A stretch of 64,000 nt of DNA from Flavobacterium rivuli WB 3.3-2 = DSM 21788 (GTDB lineage: Bacteria > Bacteroidota > Bacteroidia > Flavobacteriales > Flavobacteriaceae), in the NCBI RefSeq assembly GCF_000378485.1, contig NZ_KB899972.1, positions 124,001 through 188,000 of the forward strand. The letters are read 5' to 3'. Shown here piece after piece: positions 1 through 8,086 of this stretch (the stretch's first letter is position 1; each line of letters starts with the position of its first letter). Made by a program: the position numbers and the translations under genes. The notes beneath the pieces are model-generated. The model was not told the origin of the DNA, searched no databases, and was given only the letters and a program-made list of their open reading frames with translations.

Positions 1-832
1 GCACTCCCCATTTCTTTTCGAACGAATCAGCGTTTTCTTTGGCTTTAATAGCATCAAACGACGGGCATTCGTAAAAAGCTTCATAACGACGTATGGAAAG
101 CCCGGTCAGGATAGAACCCTTAAGTTCATAACCCGGCTGCGGCCTGGTTTGCAACATTTGGAGTTTGGTAACCTCAAGATCGCTGTTTGCAAAAACGTCA
201 GGGTACAGGGTTTTAAATTCAGATCCGCAGCAAAGTAGTACTTTTGCTCCTTTAAAGATTGCGCCACCGGCGGTTTCTACTTCTACCTCGTTATCGCCCC
301 ATGCCTCACAGCGTACCACTTTTGTATTTGGGTAATACTGCAACCCTTTTTCTGACGTAAGAAACTGCAACAGGCGGCTTATCATTACGCGTGGCTCTAC
401 AGTTACTTCTTCAGGAAAGAATAGCCCTGCGTGCACATAATCTGCACGCAGCCCCGGATATTTATCCAGGCATTGCTCTTTAGTAAGCAAATGCGATTCG
501 TAACCATTGTTCTTATTAATAATGCTAAGCTCTTCTATAAGCTGCACCTCTTCCTGGTTGGAAGCCAGGTAAATCGAACCATTATTGCGTACCGATATAT
601 CAAATTTGTTTTGTATATCGTTATATACCTTAAGGCTTTCGCGCCCGTAATTTTGCCATTTGGTGTCCATGCCTGACGGTACTACCTGTCCAAAATTGCG
701 CACTGTAGCACTAACAGGCTGTTTGTCTTTTTCTATCAGGGCCACACTTAGCCCATTTTGCAGCGCATGGTAGGCATGGAACGTTCCTAAAGCGCCACTA
801 CCAATAACAATAAGGTCGTATTTAGTATTCAT
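1..832 (-). CDS. FAD-dependent oxidoreductase, TIGR03364/HpnW-like (3' end outside window)
   Basis: The first 277 codons are present; the gene runs off the left edge. The N-terminus has a dinucleotide-binding fold with GSGALG at residues 10-15, then a strand ending in an acidic residue (LIEKD). The segment VRNFGQVVPSG after it is typical of the family modelled as TIGR03364 (HpnW), a flavin amine-oxidase-like group that recurs in phosphonate gene clusters. The ATG lies 25 bp after the stop of the DUF5690 gene, so the two are probably co-transcribed. A divergent HpnZ-type dehydrogenase supports a role in catabolism of an aminophosphonate such as 2-aminoethylphosphonate or an N-methyl form. The exact substrate is inferred, not seen. 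Confidence 0.82.
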   Translation of the reverse strand, partial: MNTKYDLIVIGSGALGTFHAYHALQNGLSVALIEKDKQPVSATVRNFGQVVPSGMDTKWQNYGRESLKVYNDIQNKFDISVRNNGSIYLASNQEEVQLIEELSIINKNNGYESHLLTKEQCLDKYPGLRADYVHAGLFFPEEVTVEPRVMISRLLQFLTSEKGLQYYPNTKVVRCEAWGDNEVEVETAGGAIFKGAKVLLCCGSEFKTLYPDVFANSDLEVTKLQMLQTRPQPGYELKGSILTGLSIRRYEAFYECPSFDAIKAKENADSFEKKWGV

Positions 833-857
833 TACTGTTTAAATTTATATATAGCTA

Positions 858-2153
858 TTATGAATAAACAAGGGTTGCCTCACTCTTTTTTTTTGAAAAG
901 CGCCTGTTAAAATACCATAGGGCAAATACTGCAAGCGCAAGTATAAAAGCAGCAGATTGTATGTTTAGTTTTATAAAAAACTGGGCCCAGCTTTGGTTAA
1001 ACCCTGTAACTTCTTTAAGAAAAAGTACCACTACACTGCCCAGGTAACCTACAGCATCGGCAATGTAAAAAAGGAAACCCACGTTGCCTTTAAAACTAAG
1101 TAGTGCCACAAGCCTTTCGAATATGAGGCAATGAAATAATATGTAAGGCAGGTAAACGCCTATACCGGAGGTGATCATCCATACCACCGGAGACATAAGG
1201 CCTTTATCATATAGTACTGTAGATAGTATTATGAGCACAGCCCCAACTGCCGTTAACCCCATAGCAGTATTAAAAGCGATCTTGTTTTTACGGATCAGCG
1301 TACCCGCAGCAGCGATGACCAAAACAGTTATAGCCACAGGTATCTCGGTAAGTGTTATTATTTGAGGCGTTCCCGTAAAGCCCTGTTCTGCCCAAAAATC
1401 TACAATAAAGTTGTCCCTGAAATCCCTTACAACGGTTAATAGTACATAGATACCCACAAGGCCAAAATAACCCATGCCGTTTTGTACTATAAAGGCTTTA
1501 CGTTCTTCTTTATACATAGGCACCCGCTGCGCACGCTCTGTTACATCACTCTCGCTTGGGCCTTCAGAGCGGTTAAGGATATACACCGACAGGAGGAACA
1601 ACGGGAAAAACAATAATCCTGTAAAAAATGGCATATTATATTCACTCACATTATAATCCTGCATAAGTAGCAGCCCGACAGTTTTTACAAAACCGGTACT
1701 AAAAATAAAGGTGGCGCTAAGTGCCGCAGCTAACAGCTCGGTGTTTTTACGGCCCTCTATGTATGAAAATACAATACCAAACACCATCCCTAAAGGCAGG
1801 CCGTTAAGGAACAAGGTTACCATTTTCCACTGGTCAGGTACAATAGCAAACAGCCCCAGCATCGCTAGTCCGAAAGAAATAAACCCCACCAGCCATATTG
1901 CCCTTTTTTCTTTCTTCATTTCAGATATGATCTTTATACCTGCAAATTTTGAAACCATGTATCCAAAAACCTGGCTGATTACCAGCACTATTTTTGCGTT
2001 AAGGCCAAATCCAAAAGAAAGGTCATTGTATTGCCCTGCCAAAAATGATTTCCTGATGGCATACATACCTGTGTAGCAAAGAAAGACTGCAACTAAAATT
2101 AACGCTGTAGATATTTTTTTACTATTTGTAACTTTTATACTTTTTAGTGACAT
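858..2153 (-). CDS. DUF5690 family multi-pass membrane protein
   Basis: This 431-residue protein has about 11-12 hydrophobic segments. The first (residues 15-33) carries the motif YTGMYAIRKSF, which resembles the N-terminus of major-facilitator organophosphate transporters. I recognise it as the Bacteroidota DUF5690 family; its function is not established. It is the first gene of a minus-strand unit continuing into the HpnW-like oxidoreductase and diverges from the HpnZ-like dehydrogenase, so import of a phosphonate or its product across the inner membrane is a reasonable inference. The 5' end of the reading frame contains one copy (2118-2132) of the palindrome described for this locus. Strong family match, speculative function. 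Confidence 0.75.
   Translation of the reverse strand: MSLKSIKVTNSKKISTALILVAVFLCYTGMYAIRKSFLAGQYNDLSFGFGLNAKIVLVISQVFGYMVSKFAGIKIISEMKKEKRAIWLVGFISFGLAMLGLFAIVPDQWKMVTLFLNGLPLGMVFGIVFSYIEGRKNTELLAAALSATFIFSTGFVKTVGLLLMQDYNVSEYNMPFFTGLLFFPLFLLSVYILNRSEGPSESDVTERAQRVPMYKEERKAFIVQNGMGYFGLVGIYVLLTVVRDFRDNFIVDFWAEQGFTGTPQIITLTEIPVAITVLVIAAAGTLIRKNKIAFNTAMGLTAVGAVLIILSTVLYDKGLMSPVVWMITSGIGVYLPYILFHCLIFERLVALLSFKGNVGFLFYIADAVGYLGSVVVLFLKEVTGFNQSWAQFFIKLNIQSAAFILALAVFALWYFNRRFSKKKSEATLVYS
2118..2132. promoter_or_regulatory. Candidate operator A, inside the 5' end of the DUF5690 gene
   Basis: The plus strand reads TTTACTATTTGTAAC, an inverted repeat TTTAC-N5-GTAAC with one terminal mismatch. It covers roughly codons 8-12 of the DUF5690 gene. 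It is the reverse complement of the copies at 2237 and 2439 apart from the end base. Position just inside the gene suits a repressor roadblock. Binding is inferred. Confidence 0.5.
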
Positions 2154-2175
2154 GCCTTCGCTTGTTTAATTGCTA

Positions 2176-2183
2176 CAAATATA
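2176..2183 (-). promoter_or_regulatory. Bacteroidota -7 box for the DUF5690 operon
   Basis: The minus strand reads TATATTTG, matching TAnnTTTG, 23 bp before the DUF5690 start codon. This would give a leader of roughly 15-17 nt. No clear -33 TTG at standard spacing was seen. Confidence 0.5.
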
Positions 2184-2236
2184 AGGTTAGACTTGCTGTT
2201 GAGTATTAAGCAAAGGTAAACATATAGTTAATATTG

Positions 2237-2251
2237 TTTACAAATAGTAAA
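2237..2251. promoter_or_regulatory. Candidate operator B, perfect 15-bp palindrome
   Basis: The sequence is TTTACAAATAGTAAA, a perfect TTTAC-N5-GTAAA inverted repeat. It lies in the divergent intergenic region about 54 bp upstream of the DUF5690 -7 box and 215 bp from the dehydrogenase start. An identical copy is at 7421-7435 upstream of the TonB-dependent receptor. The rest of 2154-2466 is AT-rich and holds no gene. Confidence 0.6.
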
Positions 2252-2438
2252 TATATTTTTACTTATATAAAAATCAAAGTACATTTGATATCAAAATAAA
2301 AATCAATGATTGGTAAGGTATTACAGGATTTTAAACGCATTGCCACAGTGTGTTTTACATTGCAAATAGTTGAATTGAGAAAAAATTGACCCGCCTACTA
2401 ATTTCTGTTACGGATAGAATTTTAATAAACACAAAATA

Positions 2439-2453
2439 GTTACAAATAGTAAA
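2439..2453. promoter_or_regulatory. Candidate operator C, next to the HpnZ-like start codon
   Basis: The sequence is GTTACAAATAGTAAA, one base off the perfect palindrome at 2237. It ends 13 bp before the dehydrogenase ATG, where it would overlap the promoter or the transcription start. Binding would be expected to block transcription. Confidence 0.6.
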
Positions 2454-2466
2454 TAAAATACAGAAT

Positions 2467-3543
2467 ATGATTTCAAAAGCTACGGCTATGGTATTTACCA
2501 ATAAAGATGCACCGTTTAAAAAAGAAGAGGTACTAATAAGGGATATAGACAACAACGAAGTCCTTGTTCGTATTGCCTATACCACAATTTGCACCAGCGA
2601 CCTGCATACTCATTCAGGAAGGCGATCTTCTGCGTGCCCTTCTGTATTAGGGCATGAAATAATTGGGGAAATTATAACCCTGGGGAAAAAGATCAAAGCG
2701 GATTACAACGGCCAGTTACTAAAGGTGGGCGACCTGGTTACTTGGTGCGTGTATGCTTATGACAGCAAAAGTGAAATGGCAAAAAAAGGAATGCCCCAAA
2801 AATCAGAAGGCCTGTATAAATACGGGCATCATCAGTTTACTGCCGAAGATGGGCTCAACGGAGGTTTTGCTACACATTGTGTATTAAAAAAAGGAACCGC
2901 TATTTTTAAACTTCCTGAATTTTTAAGCCACAGGCAGGCGGCACCCTTAAATTGTACTCATGCTACCATAGCAGGGGCAATGCGCGTAGCCGGATATTTA
3001 AGTGACAAAAATGTTATGATTACTGGAACAGGCATGTTAGGGCTATCGGCTTGTGCCATGGCAAAGGAAAGTGGTGCCCGAAGTGTTACCGCTATGGACA
3101 TTAATAATGAACGGTTGGAATTTGCGAAAAATTTTGGTGCAGATAAATTGGTCGATGGCAAATTAAGTACAGATGAAATAAGGTTGCTCTTTAAAAACGA
3201 AAAAGTTGATGTAATTATAGACACTACGGGTATACCCCAGGTAATGGAAACAGGCCTGGAACTCCTTGCTATTGGTGGTACTGCCGTATGGATAGGTGCT
3301 GTTTATAACCAGCCTGCTACAAACATCAATGCCGAAATGGTAGTCCGTAACCTGCTAACAATAAAAGGGCTTCATAATTACACACCGGATGACCTGGGTT
3401 TTGCAATAGATTTTGTAGCTAAAAACCACGCTAAGTATCCCTTTGAATTGCTTGTTGGGGAAGAGTTTATTTTAGATGATTTATCAGTAGCTTTCGATGT
3501 AGCTGCATCTGGAAAATATTACCGTGTAGGCATCAGGCAATAG
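2467..3543 (+). CDS. Zinc-dependent alcohol dehydrogenase, HpnZ-type (phosphonate-associated)
   Basis: This 358-residue medium-chain dehydrogenase has the catalytic-zinc region CTSDLHTHSGRR followed by LGHEIIGE near residues 38-70. A central segment KYGHHQFTAEDGLNGGFATH and the strings PLNCTHAT and AGAMRVAG are typical of the phosphonate-associated clade TIGR03366. The NAD(P)-binding fold GTGMLG is near residue 187, followed by an acidic residue at the end of the next strand (TAMD). It lacks the usual four-cysteine structural zinc loop. It is divergent from the DUF5690/HpnW-like unit and likely oxidises a hydroxy- or amino-phosphonate intermediate. The substrate is unproven. Confidence 0.8.
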   Translation: MISKATAMVFTNKDAPFKKEEVLIRDIDNNEVLVRIAYTTICTSDLHTHSGRRSSACPSVLGHEIIGEIITLGKKIKADYNGQLLKVGDLVTWCVYAYDSKSEMAKKGMPQKSEGLYKYGHHQFTAEDGLNGGFATHCVLKKGTAIFKLPEFLSHRQAAPLNCTHATIAGAMRVAGYLSDKNVMITGTGMLGLSACAMAKESGARSVTAMDINNERLEFAKNFGADKLVDGKLSTDEIRLLFKNEKVDVIIDTTGIPQVMETGLELLAIGGTAVWIGAVYNQPATNINAEMVVRNLLTIKGLHNYTPDDLGFAIDFVAKNHAKYPFELLVGEEFILDDLSVAFDVAASGKYYRVGIRQ

Positions 3544-3563
3544 ATGCCGCTAACATATTTAGC

Positions 3564-3596
3564 AAAGGGCTTCAGTTTTACGTGAAGCCCTTTTTT
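3564..3596 (+). terminator. Rho-independent terminator of the HpnZ-like gene
   Basis: Arms GGGCTTCA (3567-3574) and TGAAGCCC (3583-3590) surround an 8-nt loop and are followed by six T. It begins 21 bp after the dehydrogenase stop. Confidence 0.85.
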
Positions 3597-3611
3597 ATTA
3601 TATTTACATTT

Positions 3612-4283
3612 ATGTTAAATGGCGATATTTTTAATAATTCATTCATCAACCTGATTTTCATCGGGATAATTGCATTGTTTCCAGTAATTAATCCATTAGG
3701 TTCGGCTTTTTTAATAAGCCCTTACTTAAAAAACCTTCCCTTAAACCAAAAGAAGAATGCGGTAAAAAAAATAACATTTTATGCATTCAGCTTTTGTGTT
3801 TCTATTTTATTTGTGGGTCCATTTATATTACAGGCATTTGGCATCACAATTTCGATTATTCAGCTTGGCGGGGGGATTATGATATGTAAGACCGGGTGGG
3901 ACTTTTTAAATTCAGATGCCCAGCAGATAACGGAAAGCACCCTTAATAAGCACATTACCGAAGCCAATATTATTGATAAGTTATTTTATCCTATCACATT
4001 CCCTATAACTACCGGCGCAGGTACAATATCGGTCTTATTAACGTTAAGCGCCCATACTCAGGCTGTAACCGGCACAGGATATTATTTACATTCGGCAGCA
4101 ATCCTTATCTCAATCACATTTATATGTGCTATGATCTATGTTTGCTATCTAAATGTACGCAGGCTGCTGCATTTTTTAGGTCCGCATGGTGAAGATGTTG
4201 TGAAGCGCATTTGCGCTTTCCTTATCTTTTGTGTCGGATTACAAATTGCCTTTACAGGCCTCTTAGTACTTATAAAAATATAA
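3612..4283 (+). CDS. MarC family integral membrane protein
   Basis: With the ATG at 3612 the protein has 223 residues. I chose this over an in-frame GTG at 3582 because that one lies inside the stem of the preceding terminator. Six hydrophobic segments are visible. Two proline-rich motifs mark MarC: FPVINPLGSAFL near the N-terminus and FYPITFPITTGAGTIS in the middle. MarC proteins are inner-membrane proteins of unknown transport function, no longer thought to give multiple antibiotic resistance. The gene stands alone and converges on the TonB receptor gene. Confidence 0.85.
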   Translation: MLNGDIFNNSFINLIFIGIIALFPVINPLGSAFLISPYLKNLPLNQKKNAVKKITFYAFSFCVSILFVGPFILQAFGITISIIQLGGGIMICKTGWDFLNSDAQQITESTLNKHITEANIIDKLFYPITFPITTGAGTISVLLTLSAHTQAVTGTGYYLHSAAILISITFICAMIYVCYLNVRRLLHFLGPHGEDVVKRICAFLIFCVGLQIAFTGLLVLIKI

Positions 4284-4332
4284 ATTTCGGAAGATATAAT
4301 TTATTGCCATTTCAAATATATTTTACATGAAG

Positions 4333-4356
4333 AAGCCGGCATAAGCCGGCTTTCTT
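4333..4356. terminator. Bidirectional terminator between MarC and TonB receptor genes
   Basis: Arms AAGCCGGC (4333-4340) and GCCGGCTT (4345-4352) with a 4-nt loop lie between two converging genes. The T-rich tail is short (TTTCTT). Confidence 0.7.
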
Positions 4357-4380
4357 GCATTAACTAAACCAATAATGTAT

Positions 4381-7233
4381 TTATAAACTCCACTTAACTC
4401 CAATTTGTCCTCTTATCCCATAAAGCTCTACCTGTTTAGGCCTGCTTTCGTCACCATAATAATATTCCAGTTTTTGGTTCAGCAGGTTGTTTGCTTCAGC
4501 AAATAGTGTAAAGTGATTTGTTAGCTTAAACGAAATATTTGCATCAAGCGCTGAATAATCGCCATAATACACATCATCCCTTTTAAGGCCGCTTGTACCA
4601 TGCTCTGTAATATATTTTGCCTTAAAGTTGTAGGCAGCCCTTACATTTACCCTGCCTTTTTCGTAATACAGCTGCGCGTTAGCAAGATGTTTACCTTGCC
4701 TTGGCAGGCTGGTCTTGCCTGCACGCCCCGGGATTGTCATTTCAGATTTTGTATACGTGTAATTTGCCTGCACCCCAAACCCGTTAAGGAAACCAGGCAG
4801 GAAATCGAACTTTTTATTGCCACTAAACTCTGCACCAAAAAGCCATGCATTGTCACCGTTTAACGGTTGAGAAACTTCTACGCCGGTATGCCCGTTAACG
4901 TTACCCTGCCTTGTATCCATAAAAATAGGATCGGTAATTATTTTATAGAACACTCCTGCCGATACTACATCGAGCTTGCCAAAATAATGTTCGCCCATAA
5001 GGTCGAAATTATAAGCGTAAGTAGGGTTGACATCCGGGTTACCGCCATCGTACTCATTATCCGCAGCAATGTAGGTACCACCCGGAACAAGGTATCCAAA
5101 ATCTGGCCTTGTAAATGTCCTTGTTGCAGCAAACCTAAGGTTAGTGTTTTCTTCGGGCGTATATTTTAAATGCACCATTGGTAATAACGAAAGGTATTTC
5201 TTTGTTTTAACAACCCCTGATAATACGCCATCCGGATTTTCATCCGTTACGTCAAATTGGTAACCTGTAACCTTTGTATAGGTATAAGTTGCCCTGATAC
5301 CTCCCAGAAATGTAAGCTTATCGCTTATCTTGTAGGTAGCCATACCATAGCCTGAAGTATGGGTTTCATCTACATCAAAATTTCTTCCAAGGCCACCACC
5401 ATTTTCCAGGATCTCAGAATCCGCTTCTGATAAGGTCAGGTTGCCATTGCTAAAATTGTCGTGGTAAAACTGGTTCATCCCATTTTTAGAAAGTACCGGA
5501 CCAAAACTGTTGCCTATGTTTGTACCAAGCTCATTAAGGTAATCTGTCCTGCCGGGTTGTAATATATTGTACTGCCCGTAATCTGAAAGTTTAGGTGTGG
5601 CACCGTTACCGGTCCAGTTGTAAAACTCATCGGCAAAAGTTGCCCTACGGTCTTTATCCCTGAATTTTCCACCAAATTTTAGTTTAAGGTCGTCATTGGC
5701 ATCAAATTCATAATTTACCGTTGCCACAATATTATCCCTTTCTTTTACATTTACTTTATACAATTCAAGGGTTGTAAAATTCATTTTATCTGCGCTGTCC
5801 TGAAAATTGGAGTCTGACAAATAGTCAAACATATTCCCTGTATTCATGGTGCCGCCGTCAGTATTCCAATATGCCCTTGGGCCATTGCCCCTGTCTTCAA
5901 TAAAAGCCGGGTTAAAACCTACGCCATCCTGTTTAAAGAATACCGAATAGTAACTGTTATTCTTTGAATCAGGCACATTGCCGTAATAAAATTCTGTGCT
6001 GTAATGTGCCGCGCTCCAGTCTAAAACACCTTTATTGCCAATGTGTTTACCACCCACTTCAGCGCCGTAAAAGTCAAAGTTAAGTTCGTTATATATGTTT
6101 TGCAGTTCTACACGGCCTGTGCCGGTAGCATCGTTAAATTTATCAAAACGGATACGGTGTTTGTAATGCAACTCCTTGTCTAATAGTTTACCGTAATTCA
6201 GCTTTACAAACAGCTTGTTCTTTTCGTTAGGGTTAAATTCAAAGCCGCCGTTAAAACCGGTAGTTTGCCTTTCTCCGGTATAGTCCCTTAATTCAAGGCG
6301 GTAAACCCCCTCATCGCCCGACCTTCGTGCTTCAAAGTTATCCGATGCCCAGTTACGGTTCCATTGCGAAAGGTTTACGATATACCCAAACTTACCATTT
6401 TTACTTTTATCGCCTACGAGCACAGACCCGCTGTAAATACCTTTATTAGTTTTTTCGTTATAACCCGCTCCAATAGTCGCATCAGCCGTAAATTTAGATG
6501 GGGCTGTTTTGGTGATAAAATTTACGCTGCCCCCAAGGGCATCAGCATCAATATCCGGGGTAAGTGCTTTGGCTACCTCTACGTAACCAATCATTTCGGT
6601 AGGGAAAAAGTCAAACGCGGTTGCCCTGCTTGCACCCTCATCGGCGGCGGTAGGTAACCTGTTACCGTTCATGGTCGTAGAACTCCATTCGGCTGGCAGT
6701 CCCCTTACAGCAACATAGCGCCCTTCGCCCTGGTCGCGCTCGATAGAGACACCCGGTATACGCTGTACCGCTTCGGCAGCATTCCTGTCCGGAAGTTTAC
6801 CAATACCATCGGCTGCAATAACATTTACTATACTAATAGAGTTTTTCTGGATGTTCAATGCCTTAGCTTCGCTAAGCCTCCTTGAGGCGTTAGCCGAGAC
6901 AACTACTTCTTCTAATTCATCAGTAGTGGATTTCATTATTATATTGGGAACCGGAGTAACTTTTCCTGCTTCGACACTAACGCTTTGGCTGGCCTTTTCA
7001 TACCCGAGGTAGGTAACTGTCATTTCATAATTACCGGCTGCGATTCCGGTAATGGTATAATTTCCTTCAAAATCGGTAGACGCATTTTTTTGAGTCCCGC
7101 TTAATTGTATTGTTGCTCCGGGAAGTGGAAAAGCACCGTCAAGGACACGCCCTTTTACAGCGCCATCCTGTGCAAAAGAAACGAGTGACCACAAGATAAA
7201 AAAGCCATAAACCAAAAACGTAATTTTTTTCAT
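4381..7233 (-). CDS. TonB-dependent receptor (CarboxypepD_reg-like N-terminus, TIGR01782-like)
   Basis: A 950-residue outer-membrane receptor. Residues 1-21 are a signal peptide ending SFAQ. Residues about 25-110 are a carboxypeptidase-regulatory-like domain (GRVLDGAFPLPGATI). The plug follows with the conserved run GKLPDRNAAEAVQRIPG and RYVAVRGLP, typical of the TIGR01782 group. The rest is a 22-strand-type barrel ending in an aromatic/hydrophobic C-terminus (GVKWSL). No SusD-like partner gene is adjacent, which argues against a classical polysaccharide locus. Upstream are two copies of the palindrome that surrounds the phosphonate genes, so uptake of a phosphonate compound is proposed. The substrate is inferred from the shared sites only. 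Confidence 0.9.
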   Translation of the reverse strand: MKKITFLVYGFFILWSLVSFAQDGAVKGRVLDGAFPLPGATIQLSGTQKNASTDFEGNYTITGIAAGNYEMTVTYLGYEKASQSVSVEAGKVTPVPNIIMKSTTDELEEVVVSANASRRLSEAKALNIQKNSISIVNVIAADGIGKLPDRNAAEAVQRIPGVSIERDQGEGRYVAVRGLPAEWSSTTMNGNRLPTAADEGASRATAFDFFPTEMIGYVEVAKALTPDIDADALGGSVNFITKTAPSKFTADATIGAGYNEKTNKGIYSGSVLVGDKSKNGKFGYIVNLSQWNRNWASDNFEARRSGDEGVYRLELRDYTGERQTTGFNGGFEFNPNEKNKLFVKLNYGKLLDKELHYKHRIRFDKFNDATGTGRVELQNIYNELNFDFYGAEVGGKHIGNKGVLDWSAAHYSTEFYYGNVPDSKNNSYYSVFFKQDGVGFNPAFIEDRGNGPRAYWNTDGGTMNTGNMFDYLSDSNFQDSADKMNFTTLELYKVNVKERDNIVATVNYEFDANDDLKLKFGGKFRDKDRRATFADEFYNWTGNGATPKLSDYGQYNILQPGRTDYLNELGTNIGNSFGPVLSKNGMNQFYHDNFSNGNLTLSEADSEILENGGGLGRNFDVDETHTSGYGMATYKISDKLTFLGGIRATYTYTKVTGYQFDVTDENPDGVLSGVVKTKKYLSLLPMVHLKYTPEENTNLRFAATRTFTRPDFGYLVPGGTYIAADNEYDGGNPDVNPTYAYNFDLMGEHYFGKLDVVSAGVFYKIITDPIFMDTRQGNVNGHTGVEVSQPLNGDNAWLFGAEFSGNKKFDFLPGFLNGFGVQANYTYTKSEMTIPGRAGKTSLPRQGKHLANAQLYYEKGRVNVRAAYNFKAKYITEHGTSGLKRDDVYYGDYSALDANISFKLTNHFTLFAEANNLLNQKLEYYYGDESRPKQVELYGIRGQIGVKWSL

Positions 7234-7285
7234 TGCCTCAAATTATTAGTATTAGTAAATTATTTGATGCAAAAATGTAATTATA

Positions 7286-7300
7286 TTTAATATTTGTAAA
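7286..7300. promoter_or_regulatory. Candidate operator D, proximal to the TonB receptor gene
   Basis: The plus strand reads TTTAATATTTGTAAA, one base different from the reverse complement of operator B. It starts 53 bp upstream of the receptor ATG, within promoter distance. Confidence 0.55.
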
Positions 7301-7420
7301 CTTTTACGTTTTAAGAAATTCTTAACCCCATATTATAGTTAGGTAAGGTAAATGTTAACAGGTTAAATAATTTACTCATTTATCAGCTATTATGTCATGC
7401 GTAACGCAGGTAGTAAGACT

Positions 7421-7435
7421 TTTACAAATAGTAAA
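7421..7435. promoter_or_regulatory. Candidate operator E, distal to the TonB receptor gene
   Basis: The sequence TTTACAAATAGTAAA is identical to operator B at 2237-2251. It lies 188 bp upstream of the receptor gene and about 135 bp from operator D, a spacing that could allow looping by one regulator. Confidence 0.6.
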
Positions 7436-7739
7436 TTTTGCGAAATAACTGTTTTATCCTTTTATGCTTTAAAATAATAAAAATATGTTTTAAGTTTAAA
7501 ACTTAAAATCGAAATAAGCAGTTGTGTTCGATAGATCCCTCACAAGTTAAATAGATGTAGTAGGCCTAATTTTCATATATTATAAATGAATATCATCAAA
7601 GAGCAATAGATATATTGAATCGTAAAGTATGGATATTATTGAAAATATAAAATCACTTTTAAGTAACTATATATCAATATATTAATACATTTAAAATGAA
7701 TTAAATAGTGTTAGAATTGGCACGAGGTGTTCGACAGTG

Positions 7740-7817
7740 ATCCCTGACAGCCCACACAAAGACCAATAACGCCATTGGATTCCAATGGCTTTGTATTAAT
7801 ACCAAAACCTGAGGGAT
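7740..7817. other. Nested inverted repeats in a long intergenic region
   Basis: A 19-bp palindrome with arms GCCATTGGA (7771-7779) and TCCAATGGC (7781-7789) has one central base. It is enclosed by ACAAAG (7756-7761) with CTTTGT (7789-7794), and further out by ATCCCT (7740-7745) with AGGGAT (7812-7817). This could be a folded RNA or a palindromic protein-binding site. The remaining sequence of 7436-8086 is AT-rich without a credible reading frame. Confidence 0.35.
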
Positions 7818-7990
7818 TGATCCATTGTTTTTAAAAGTACAACCCCGAATCTAAAATTTATCATAAATAAAATTTCTCTTTCTATTATGCTCTAAAATGT
7901 TTAATATTGTTAATCCATTAAATTATAAGAATTGCATCGGCGTAACTCCAATTGTTTGTATACGACAGGCCGCGAGTTTAAGAAATATAA

Positions 7991-8013
7991 AAACCTGATA
8001 ATCAGGTTTTTTT
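7991..8013 (+). terminator. Terminator-like hairpin with no assigned gene
   Basis: Arms AAACCTGAT (7991-7999) and ATCAGGTTT (8001-8009) run into a seven-T stretch. No coding sequence precedes it on the plus strand, so it may end a small RNA transcribed from the 7440-7990 region. Confidence 0.6.
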
Positions 8014-8086
8014 AAATTAGTTCGCTTTTTGTCATCTTATAGTATCATTCTTTTTTTAAATTTAAACAGTTATTAAATACCCTATA

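Noticed and set aside
3582..3611. GTG start for the MarC gene at 3582
   Set aside because: It lies within the terminator stem of the preceding gene; ATG at 3612 keeps the whole membrane domain.
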